Below the pieces are notes generated by a model. It ran no database searches, had not been told where the DNA came from, and saw only the letters and a program-made list of their open reading frames with translations. A program made the translations under genes and the position numbers. A DNA stretch of 34,038 nt from WRMS01 sp038562165 (lineage in GTDB: Bacteria > Bacillota > Peptococcia > DRI-13 > UBA5745): positions 1-34,038 of the forward strand of contig JBCFAO010000044.1 of assembly GCA_038562165.1 (NCBI GenBank). Direction: 5' to 3'. Shown in pieces: positions 6,578 to 15,079 of this stretch (position 1 is its first letter; each line of letters starts with the position of its first letter).

Positions 6578-9169
6578 TCAATACATTAAGAATTCCAGAT
6601 CTCCTTCTGTTAAGCCGATGCCCTCACTTTCATAACAACTTTCAAGTAGAATTAAAATTTGATTATCCAGTAGCGGTCTTACATGATTCATATACTTGCT
6701 AGATTTACTAATTTCTATGGTATAGGGCTGGAGTTGTTTCAGATATTTTTTTATTTTTTGATAATCTTTTTTATCAACTGCTTCATCCAGGTCTTTCAGC
6801 AGTTGTTCATTTTTATATTGCACAATAACACTAATGCCTTCCTTGTCAATGAGGTTGAAGGCTGCGGCGGCAGTTTGAAAGCTTTGCTTCAGTGAGAAAT
6901 CTGGCTTTTCAACATTATTTCTGGTTGCATAATCCTTACTTCCTGCGGGATTTGTTGATAACAAATCTAGAATAGTCGTGTGGGTTTCTTTCCCAATAGC
7001 AAACTTCAGATGCCTCCCATTTTCCTTATCTTTATAGTTAAGATAAAGCTTCTCAAAATAATTGTCGCAAGCCTTTTCGATATCTATCTTTGATCCATAA
7101 GGAATATCGTCTTTCATGCTCCTGAATGTAGCTAGAGCTGCATCTCTTTCGTCTTCTAAATCCGATAAACGGCTAAGATCCTCCCCTTGGTATTGGAATA
7201 AATAGAGTCTGCCTTTCTCCTCTCTTAGCCCTTCTCTATTGCAGCGGCCTCCGCATTGTATAGCGCTGTCTACGCCGGTAATGGATTTGTAAACCAAGTC
7301 AAAATCCAGATTTACACCGGCCTCCACCAGTTTTGTACTGATACATATCAGCTTTCTTTTGTCTTTGCCCTCCCTTATTCCCTTCAGTCTTTTTTTCATT
7401 GCTTCAATAAGGTCAAGCCTATGCCTTGGACACTGATTTGTTGTCAGATAGATAAATTCCCATTGCTCCTCCTCTACATCTTCATCTTCTTTCAATGCAG
7501 AATACACCTGATAAACAGCTTTTTTTGTGTTGAGAACAATTAACGAACTAATTTCGTTTTTAAGCTGCTCTTTAACATGTGCAATTAGTTTTCGAGTATC
7601 TAAATATTCCTCGAAACTTTCACCTAGTAGATTGTAATAATCCACCCTTTGAAAAACGGGAGAATTACTTATCTCCTCGGGAATCAAAAAGGGCTTATTA
7701 TAGATACAAGGATATTCCAAAGCAACCTTGCTGTCCAAATTAGGTTGCGTTGCAGTTGAATGCAAAATATTGCAGTTCATGATGTGGGTCAGAAAATTGG
7801 TCATGAGATTAAAGGGATAAATGGCTTTTGAGGGCAAACTCTGAATTTCATCAATGATGATTACGGAGTTGATTAGCTTACTGAATCTTCTGAGATTGGA
7901 TGCTTTGTCTTTAAATAACGTATTGGTCAGTTGCACTAGAGTCGTCAAAACTATGGGAGACTCCCAACTCTCCTTAAGGTATTCGATATTTGAGTATTCT
8001 TTTTCATCCTTTAACGCTTCGTCCTCAGCTTCACAAAACTCCTCATCCTCTATCACATTGCTGTGATGCTCCAAAATGTATTCACTAAACTGATCACCTA
8101 AGTTGTTTTTTATTTCGGAGGCATTTTGCTCTAACACCGATAAAAAAGCTGTACAATAAAATATTCTGGATTTCTCAAACTCTCTTGCATTAGTTAAGAC
8201 GTAGCGGAGCGAAGTCAAGTTTTTCCCGGAGCCTACCGGCAGGTCGAGCTTATTCGCCCCATTTTTATCATATATTGAAAACTGTTGGATTTGATCCGCC
8301 AGCCAAGAGCGAATCTGATCTAAAGCAGACTTGTTCTCCTTGCGTGCAAACTTCTCATAAATACTCTCTAGCTTTTTACCCATACTTTGCCATAGCTTGT
8401 TTTTCTCCTCTTGGGTATAAAGCTTGTCCTTATCTTCATAAAAGCAGTTGGCCGAATCATAAATATCGGCTTCTTTCAAAATCGAAAGTAAGAGTCTGAC
8501 TAAAGCACCGTAGTAGAAAAAGATGGTTTTAACTTTAATTTCCTGCTCCCCACTGCCGGCCCTCGACAGGTTTTTTAACTTTTGTTCCACCTCCAGGAAT
8601 TCCTTAAACCCCTCGTAGTATAGCTGCCATATTGGCTGTTGCTCCCGGCTTTCATACTTTTGATTTAAGAAATCCAAATATGCCAAGCCTGCCCCATCGA
8701 AATCATACTTGCCATCTTTATCGTAGTCCAATCTCACGCTTGTATGGTGTCTAAAAGTAGTATTTTCGATAATATCGTATAAACCATGATGGGCCAAAAT
8801 AGCATATTCTATTATCTCTCTATATAGGCGCCAAGACTTTGCATAGATTTTCTCCGTCTTTATTCGATTTGCCAGATCATATTCTGGCACTTCTGCTATG
8901 GCTTTATCGGCGATATATTGTAAAACTTTTGCCCCAGCCGAAGAGTGATTTACCCGGCCTACATTTTTGCCATGAATATGCTCCTGAAACCAATACGAAT
9001 ATTTACCGAAATCATGCAAAAGGCCTGTTATCTTTGCCATTTTCCCCACACTTATTGCTACGGCTATCTCTTCGCCTCGGTAAGCAGCAGCAAATAAATG
9101 ATCCAGCAAAAATTGCTCTTTTATCTCGTTGTTTTTAACTTTGCGATGGGCTAATAAAGTTTCCATCAT
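6578..9169 (-). CDS. cas3: CRISPR nuclease-helicase Cas3 (HD + SF2)
   Basis: The 863-residue protein has an N-terminal HD nuclease: H52-D53 in LLHDFGKY, H75 in NHSSAGA, HH127-128 in AHHG. It then has a superfamily 2 helicase with IIIDEIQ (D440-E441), HSTATQP (470-476), STKLVEAGVNLDFD (611-624) and CGGRCNREG (639-647). It unwinds and degrades Cascade-bound DNA. Odd: the Walker A loop reads LPVGSGKN (310-317), with Asn where the family has Thr after the catalytic Lys316; motif V-VI also reads STKLVEAGVN, where STQLVEAGVD is usual. The frame is otherwise whole. It is the first gene of the cas operon; a GGGGA SD lies about 10 nt before the start, where two ATGs are adjacent (9169 and 9166). Confidence 0.95.
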   Translation of the reverse strand: MMETLLAHRKVKNNEIKEQFLLDHLFAAAYRGEEIAVAISVGKMAKITGLLHDFGKYSYWFQEHIHGKNVGRVNHSSAGAKVLQYIADKAIAEVPEYDLANRIKTEKIYAKSWRLYREIIEYAILAHHGLYDIIENTTFRHHTSVRLDYDKDGKYDFDGAGLAYLDFLNQKYESREQQPIWQLYYEGFKEFLEVEQKLKNLSRAGSGEQEIKVKTIFFYYGALVRLLLSILKEADIYDSANCFYEDKDKLYTQEEKNKLWQSMGKKLESIYEKFARKENKSALDQIRSWLADQIQQFSIYDKNGANKLDLPVGSGKNLTSLRYVLTNAREFEKSRIFYCTAFLSVLEQNASEIKNNLGDQFSEYILEHHSNVIEDEEFCEAEDEALKDEKEYSNIEYLKESWESPIVLTTLVQLTNTLFKDKASNLRRFSKLINSVIIIDEIQSLPSKAIYPFNLMTNFLTHIMNCNILHSTATQPNLDSKVALEYPCIYNKPFLIPEEISNSPVFQRVDYYNLLGESFEEYLDTRKLIAHVKEQLKNEISSLIVLNTKKAVYQVYSALKEDEDVEEEQWEFIYLTTNQCPRHRLDLIEAMKKRLKGIREGKDKRKLICISTKLVEAGVNLDFDLVYKSITGVDSAIQCGGRCNREGLREEKGRLYLFQYQGEDLSRLSDLEDERDAALATFRSMKDDIPYGSKIDIEKACDNYFEKLYLNYKDKENGRHLKFAIGKETHTTILDLLSTNPAGSKDYATRNNVEKPDFSLKQSFQTAAAAFNLIDKEGISVIVQYKNEQLLKDLDEAVDKKDYQKIKKYLKQLQPYTIEISKSSKYMNHVRPLLDNQILILLESCYESEGIGLTEGDLEFLMY

Positions 9170-9232
9170 CAGTGTTGATCCCCTTGCCTACTATATAAAT
9201 ATATGCTAAATATCAAATATATCTTTAAATAT

Positions 9233-9261
9233 AAGTTATACTTAACATTAACATTTGTCAA
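9233..9261 (-). promoter_or_regulatory. candidate promoter of the cas operon
   Basis: On the minus strand a perfect TTGACA (9256-9261) is followed after 17 bp by TAACTT (9233-9238), or after 15 bp by TATAAC (9235-9240). It lies about 65-70 bp upstream of cas3 in a very AT-rich stretch (9190-9300). The -10 box is weak, so the exact start is uncertain. Confidence 0.55.
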
Positions 9262-9336
9262 CCATATTTTACAAAATATCCTATTATAAGATATTTATGC
9301 AGGCCCTAACTTAGGATTTTGCCCAATACGCTCAGA

Positions 9337-12134
9337 ACTTCAAACCCTCTTCACAGAGGGTGACTTGGCTTCTCTTTTACCGTTGCGGCCTGGAGTAATT
9401 TCAATCCACACCCTCTTCACAGAGGGTGACTTATGACTGTAAAATTGGGGCAAACGTCATATTCAATTTCAATCCACACCCTCTTCACAGAGGGTGACAT
9501 TACAATGTGTCCGTATCGGCCCAGGAGCTAATATTTCAATCCACACCCTCTTCACAGAGGGTGACATTACAATGTGTCCGTATCGGCCCAGGAGCTAATA
9601 TTTCAATCCACACCCTCTTCACAGAGGGTGACCGAAATCATCCTCGGACTCATCGTCACTTTTTTCGATTTCAATCCACACCCTCTTCACAGAGGGTGAC
9701 AAAGCAATATTTGCGCCTTTGGCAGGAAGTGCATAATTTCAATCCACACCCTCTTCACAGAGGGTGACCAGAATGGGCAAGATAGAGACCCGTAACGACG
9801 AATTTCAATCCACACCCTCTTCACAGAGGGTGACCTTAAAAGACTTAAAGGCAAACTTTACGACGAAATTTCAATCCACACCCTCTTCACAGAGGGTGAC
9901 GCTTACGGGTGCAGATCAGCCCAAAGGCATTGACTGATTTCAATCCACACCCTCTTCACAGAGGGTGACTTGGCGGGTTGCTACAAAATAGGTCATTCAG
10001 AGCAATTTCAATCCACACCCTCTTCACAGAGGGTGACTCGTCAGTCTCATAAGCCGTTACTGCCTCTTCGATTTCAATCCACACCCTCTTCACAGAGGGT
10101 GACGCCACTTTCTAAAGCCATTTAATCACCGCCTTAATTTCAATCCACACCCTCTTCACAGAGGGTGACCTGTCCGGCACCAGCCTCTCCGTCCGTCATG
10201 CCGATATTTCAATCCACACCCTCTTCACAGAGGGTGACATGACAGCGAGTGAATTTAAAACAGCCTTTGGGATTTCAATCCACACCCTCTTCACAGAGGG
10301 TGACGCAGCAGCACAGCAGCCCCAACAGCAGCAGCCAATTTCAATCCACACCCTCTTCACAGAGGGTGACGGTTCGATTCTGGTATCAATCACCTTGTTA
10401 GCCGATTTCAATCCACACCCTCTTCACAGAGGGTGACTGGTGATTGCTTTTTACTTCGGCACCCAGCATGAATTTCAATCCACACCCTCTTCACAGAGGG
10501 TGACAATGACAAAGTTTAAGGTAGATAGCGAAATCATCATTTCAATCCACACCCTCTTCACAGAGGGTGACACCTGCCTCAAATGCGGTCACAAATTCAC
10601 TCCGGATTTCAATCCACACCCTCTTCACAGAGGGTGACAACATTGCTTATACCTCCTTCTCAAAATCAACACCAATTTCAATCCACACCCTCTTCACAGA
10701 GGGTGACTTTGCTTATTTCTCTAACCAAGAACAGAAAACAAAAATTTCAATCCACACCCTCTTCACAGAGGGTGACCGCTTTTCCATTGCCCGTTTCCAA
10801 GGCGGCGCCTATTTCAATCCACACCCTCTTCACAGAGGGTGACATAAGCCAAGATGCCGCTGCCGATGTTGTGAGAATTTCAATCCACACCCTCTTCACA
10901 GAGGGTGACAGTGGGCGTAATCTTACAGAGAGCGATACACCTCATTTCAATCCACACCCTCTTCACAGAGGGTGACCCGGCGATGGTGCAGCCGGGGAAG
11001 GGGCATCAGGGATTTCAATCCACACCCTCTTCACAGAGGGTGACATATAGCCGCCACCGTTTACCACGAATATACCAATATTTCAATCCACACCCTCTTC
11101 ACAGAGGGTGACAGATTGTTTTGCTCTGATCGAATCCCCCTGGTTAAGATTTCAATCCACACCCTCTTCACAGAGGGTGACTTCGCAGCATGGTATTGGC
11201 TCTGGTATACTCACATTTCAATCCACACCCTCTTCACAGAGGGTGACTTAGCTTTGAAGTATTCTTCAAAAATTGTCTTGATAATTTCAATCCACACCCT
11301 CTTCACAGAGGGTGACTGAAAATTTGTAAAAACACATTTGCAGTGATCCTGATTTCAATCCACACCCTCTTCACAGAGGGTGACCCCGGTATAATCCGTC
11401 CCCAGGGTGACGCCTGACGATTTCAATCCACACCCTCTTCACAGAGGGTGACCCGCACCTGGACAGATTCCAACAGGGCCGGGGCATATTTCAATCCACA
11501 CCCTCTTCACAGAGGGTGACTTGCGGTATCCGCTTTGAAACAGAGGATGCACATAAGATTTCAATCCACACCCTCTTCACAGAGGGTGACTTCAAGCCAA
11601 TGTAAAAACGTACCATCAGCTTTTTATTTCAATCCACACCCTCTTCACAGAGGGTGACATTAATTAAAATTAGGGGGATAAGTCAATGATTAAATTTCAA
11701 TCCACACCCTCTTCACAGAGGGTGACCTTTGATGGCAGGTGGTGTGATCCCTGCGCAAGATATTTCAATCCACACCCTCTTCACAGAGGGTGACGCGGTA
11801 ATTGCAGACCTGGTTGAGTGCATTGATGTATTTCAATCCACACCCTCTTCACAGAGGGTGACTCTGTCCAGGTGCGTTTCTATCCCGGCCAGACGTTGAT
11901 TTCAATCCACACCCTCTTCACAGAGGGTGACACTAAAAAGCACGAAGACTTTTGCAGGAATAAGAATTTCAATCCACACCCTCTTCACAGAGGGTGACGT
12001 CTTTTTGCAGTACGTTTTGTCGTTGCTGATGGGATTTCAATCCACACCCTCTTCACAGAGGGTGACAGGCTTTGCGGGGGCTAATCTCCTGCGGTCGGCC
12101 AATTTCAATCCACACCCTCTTCACAGAGGGTGAC
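9337..12134 (-). CRISPR. CRISPR array 2, type I-C, 41 repeats plus one decayed
   Basis: I count 41 repeats of 33 bp from 9398 to 12134, with spacers of 33-37 bp. The repeat begins ATTTCAATCC and ends GAGGGTGAC on the plus strand, with 8-bp stem CACCCTCT/AGAGGGTG and loop TCAC. A decayed distal repeat at 9337-9364 has lost five bases (TCCAC) and bounds a 33-bp oldest spacer (9365-9397). Orientation is minus strand, leader at the right. Spacers at 9499-9532 and 9566-9599 are identical. The spacer at 9633-9667 recurs, 2 nt shorter, in array 3. The array reads towards cas3. Open reading frames within it simply translate repeats and are not genes. Confidence 0.99.
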
Positions 12135-12300
12135 AGCTACATATAGCTATATTACCCTTATGCATGAGCAGATATAGGGTTCGCTATTATCTATTCTGTA
12201 AAATAAAGGGTAATATCGCATTAAATATCACTTTATTAGGCTATTTTTAGTGCGAAAGATACGGTAATCACTCTACCGCTTAGGGTTCGCACTAGAAAGA
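12135..12300 (-). promoter_or_regulatory. array 2 leader with nested 47-bp dyad
   Basis: It starts AGCTACATAT next to the last repeat and is homologous to the other two leaders. The dyad at 12248-12294 has arms TAGTGCGAA (12248-12256) and TTCGCACTA (12286-12294), beginning 113 bp from the repeat. On the minus strand the inner stem CGGTA/TACCG is perfect with a 7-nt loop. Presumed site of spacer insertion and of array transcription start. Confidence 0.85.
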
Positions 12301-12329
12301 CTGCACTTTTCTATAAACTGACAAAATAC

Positions 12330-12370
12330 CACTTGGGCATAAGGCGGGCTTCTTTCTACCATTTGTTAAC
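12330..12370. repeat. leader-upstream block shared by arrays 2 and 3 (copy 1)
   Basis: These 41 bp, beginning CACTTGGGCATAAGG and ending CTACCATTTGTTAAC, align without gaps to 15351-15391 beyond the array 3 leader. Here it lies 36 bp past the dyad; at array 3 it lies 112 bp past it. On the minus strand it opens a short frame from ATG at 12362 (MVERSPPYAQV...), similar to MVERRIPYTQV... in the other copy. It may be a remnant of a gene or part of a duplicated leader region. Array 1 has cas2 in this place. From 12371 to 12430 I see only AT-rich sequence without a gene. Confidence 0.6.
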
Positions 12371-12433
12371 TATTTTATAAATTTCAATATAAAATGCAAC
12401 AACGACTGTATTTCATCTACATTATAAACAAAA

Positions 12434-12500
12434 GCCTCGTATCAATGGCTATAATGACATAGTCAAATGATCCGAGGCAAATACAAATGAATTTGTATTT
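12434..12500 (-). terminator. possible terminator and AT-rich hairpin after the antitoxin
   Basis: Just beyond the antitoxin stop is a perfect inverted repeat AAATACAAAT/ATTTGTATTT (12479-12500). Further on, GCCTCG and CGAGGC (12473-12478 and 12434-12439) can pair around an inner CTAT/ATAG stem, and the minus strand then reads TTTTG. It is likely the end of the toxin-antitoxin transcript, but the loop is long and the T-run short. Confidence 0.4.
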
Positions 12501-12697
12501 TAACTCCAGTTAATATCCTCATGACGAATACATTCACCACGAATGAATTCAGCACGAGCCTGCTCTATTTCAGCAATATCTTCCTCCGATAAAATATCAT
12601 CGGGTGATACCATAGTTTTTACTAGTTCTAGTAAAATGGCCTGCTTCTTTTCTGGCATCTGTTCAACGATTAAATTTATTTGTTTAGCAAGCGACAT
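12500..12697 (-). CDS. putative antitoxin partner of a RelE-like toxin
   Basis: The 65-residue acidic protein (MSLAKQINLIVEQMPEKKQ...) has an N-terminal helical part with the PEKKQAILLELVKTM pattern seen in small antitoxins, then an acidic EEDIAEIEQARAEF helix and a C-terminal EDINW. It begins 14 bp after the toxin stop with a strong SD (GGAGGG). It is assigned from its size, charge and coupling to the toxin; the DNA-binding fold is not obvious. It would neutralise the toxin by wrapping around it. The toxin-first order is less common for RelBE pairs. Confidence 0.65.
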   Translation of the reverse strand: MSLAKQINLIVEQMPEKKQAILLELVKTMVSPDDILSEEDIAEIEQARAEFIRGECIRHEDINWS

Positions 12698-12711
12698 AAT
12701 CAGCCCTCCTT

Positions 12712-12942
12712 CTATATTTGTCCACGAGGCCCTATTTTTTCTATAAGCATAGTATTTTTATCGGGATAGGAAAACAACACTCTCTGATCACCGATTCGGA
12801 GCCTATAAGTTGATAGCCGCCCTTTTAAAAGTTTCACATCACCTTTAGGCAACTTCTCAATAGCTAATTTAATACGATGCTTTGCCGAAACGTCCATCTT
12901 AGAAATTGCCTTAATGGCCTGCTTTGAATAGATAATTTCCAT
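12712..12942 (-). CDS. RelE/ParE-family toxin
   Basis: The 76-residue basic protein begins MEIIYSKQAIKAISKMD and continues KHRIKLAIEKLPKGDVKLLKG, then STYRLRIGDQRVLFSYPDKNTMLIEKIGPRGQI. This is the RelE-like order: helix pair, LKG, YRLRIGDxRVLF strands, and a terminal strand. Members are mostly ribosome-dependent mRNA interferases, some are gyrase poisons. It ends at GPRGQI with a stop, a little shorter at the C-terminus than usual, where RGxxY is common. It is placed between arrays 2 and 3, codirectional with both. SD CGGAG precedes the ATG. No promoter was assigned in 12943-13081. Confidence 0.8.
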   Translation of the reverse strand: MEIIYSKQAIKAISKMDVSAKHRIKLAIEKLPKGDVKLLKGRLSTYRLRIGDQRVLFSYPDKNTMLIEKIGPRGQI

Positions 12943-13081
12943 ACTTATTTCTCCGTCTTCTCTAAAAACATGAATCTCAAGATTTTAAGGAGAATAAGGG
13001 ATTTTTAATTTGCCCAGGATATAAGAAATTAATCCCCTTTCCCCCGAGAGCACTGTGATACTATCAAAGCTTTACTTACAA

Positions 13082-13387
13082 ATTTCGATCAACCTTCTTC
13101 CTGCGGAGAACGACAGGGAGGCCGATTCCGGCGATGTCATGCGCCAGATGATTTCAATCCATGTTCTCTCTGCGGAGAACGACATTTTCCTTTATGATGA
13201 CAAATTCCTTAACACTGATTTCAATCCAAACTCCTCTTGCGGAGAGCTACGCACACGACGATCTGACACCGCTCTCACTGGCCAGATTTCAATCCAAGCT
13301 CTCCCTAGAAAGATATATTTTTATTATACGTCAATATTGGTGTATAATCAAATACTTCAATCCCGTCACCTCTTCACAGAGGGTGAC
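13082..13387 (-). CRISPR. decayed (fossil) distal end of array 3
   Basis: Five degraded repeat units at normal spacing precede the good part of array 3: 13082-13114, 13151-13183, 13218-13250, 13286-13318 and 13354-13387, with 34-36 bp spacers. The first two end CTGCGGAGAACGAC rather than CACAGAGGGTGAC, and the second has a GTTCTC/GAGAAC stem core, so they derive from a different repeat form. The fourth has lost its 3' half. The fifth is 34 bp, starts ACTTCAATCC like array 1, ends like array 3, and forms a long hairpin with the following spacer. They are at the oldest end, where decay is expected. Confidence 0.9.
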
Positions 13388-13421
13388 GGGATTGAAGTAT
13401 TTGCAGCCTTTATGGATTACG

Positions 13422-15079
13422 ATTTCAATCCACACCCTCTTCACAGAGGGTGACGCTGGACGAGGCCCGGCGGTATAAGTTGATCATATTTCAATCCACA
13501 CCCTCTTCACAGAGGGTGACTGAGTCCACCCGAAAATAAAAAGGGGTGTCGGAAAATTTCAATCCACACCCTCTTCACAGAGGGTGACCACAAAGCAAGT
13601 AGCGACAATCTTAAACCTCAGCATTTCAATCCACACCCTCTTCACAGAGGGTGACGATACTCACACATTTGCCGTTAAGAATAAATTTGAATTTCAATCC
13701 ACACCCTCTTCACAGAGGGTGACTGAAAGCAGTCCTTATGAGGCACATTGATATGTGGAATTTCAATCCACACCCTCTTCACAGAGGGTGACAAATCATC
13801 CTCGGACTCATCGTCACTTTTTTCGATTTCAATCCACACCCTCTTCACAGAGGGTGACGCAGGACGATGCTCAGGTAGCCAGCGAAATCACCATTTCAAT
13901 CCACACCCTCTTCACAGAGGGTGACAGTGCTACTTTGGCAGCTCCACTTATAACAGCCAAATTTCAATCCACACCCTCTTCACAGAGGGTGACGGTGGAG
14001 TCGTAGGAATTGTCACCGTGAAAAATGATTTCAATCCACACCCTCTTCACAGAGGGTGACTTTATCGTGATTACGTTGACGATGCTGATTTTCAATTTCA
14101 ATCCACACCCTCTTCACAGAGGGTGACTAAAAATAAAAGGAGGTGCGGAAATTGAGCTTCGATTTCAATCCACACCCTCTTCACAGAGGGTGACTTCGCC
14201 GTCCTTTTCTTCGAGGTGGACAGCAAAGGATTTCAATCCACACCCTCTTCACAGAGGGTGACAAGTAAATTGATGACCTCTAAGGGGTCTGTCGAATTTC
14301 AATCCACACCCTCTTCACAGAGGGTGACGCTATTAAACTATTCATCCATCTTGGATAGCCACAATTTCAATCCACACCCTCTTCACAGAGGGTGACAATG
14401 AATTTGCTGTTGATATTGGTTTCCTGAGCCGTATTTCAATCCACACCCTCTTCACAGAGGGTGACCAGTCACTTACATTTTGGCGTATACGATACGGCCA
14501 TATTTCAATCCACACCCTCTTCACAGAGGGTGACCATAAACAAACGGTAGCTGACGCCAGTATTGATGATTTCAATCCACACCCTCTTCACAGAGGGTGA
14601 CTGCGCCCGTGTGGCGCTTTTCTTATATTTAAAACTGATTTCAATCCACACCCTCTTCACAGAGGGTGACAGGAATGCAACTCCCTGGGCTATGACCTCA
14701 AAGAATTTCAATCCACACCCTCTTCACAGAGGGTGACCTCATTCGAGACGAAACGTAGCTTCGGCTACATTTTATTTCAATCCACACCCTCTTCACAGAG
14801 GGTGACTGTAGCCGCTGCCGGTATTGGTTGCAGATGGCACACATTTCAATCCACACCCTCTTCACAGAGGGTGACAGTGCTTGCCGCAGGATTTACATTT
14901 AGGCATCGGCATTTCAATCCACACCCTCTTCACAGAGGGTGACTTAATCATATCTTCCCGCAGCACCTCACCGGCCAATTTCAATCCACACCCTCTTCAC
15001 AGAGGGTGACCTGGTAAACTGATTGTTCATACTCTGCTGCATCTGCATTTCAATCCACACCCTCTTCACAGAGGGTGAC
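13422..15079 (-). CRISPR. CRISPR array 3, type I-C, 25 intact repeats
   Basis: Twenty-five 33-bp repeats identical to those of array 2 run from 13422 to 15079 with spacers of 33-36 bp. Minus-strand orientation, leader at the right. The spacer at 13793-13825 matches array 2. The spacer at 13859-13892 resembles the array 2 spacer 10505-10538 over its seed-side 20 nt. Some spacers carry recognisable donor signals: GCGCC/GGCGC hairpin with T-run in 14602-14637, and a GTAGC-TTCG-GCTAC hairpin in 14738-14773. Confidence 0.99.

Noticed and set aside
10305..10337. Low-complexity CAG-rich spacer in array 2 as a possible repeat expansion
   Set aside because: Its length and flanks are normal for a spacer; a phage gene rich in Gln codons explains it.
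9507..11319. Many small open frames with repeats such as ISIHTLFTEGD or FQSTPSSQRVT, and similar ones in arrays 1 and 3
   Set aside because: They are translations of the CRISPR repeat and spacers, with no ribosome binding sites or protein-like content.
11385..11419. Spacer containing AGGGTGAC, like the end of the repeat
   Set aside because: Only eight bases match and the rest of the unit is ordinary spacer of normal length; chance is sufficient.
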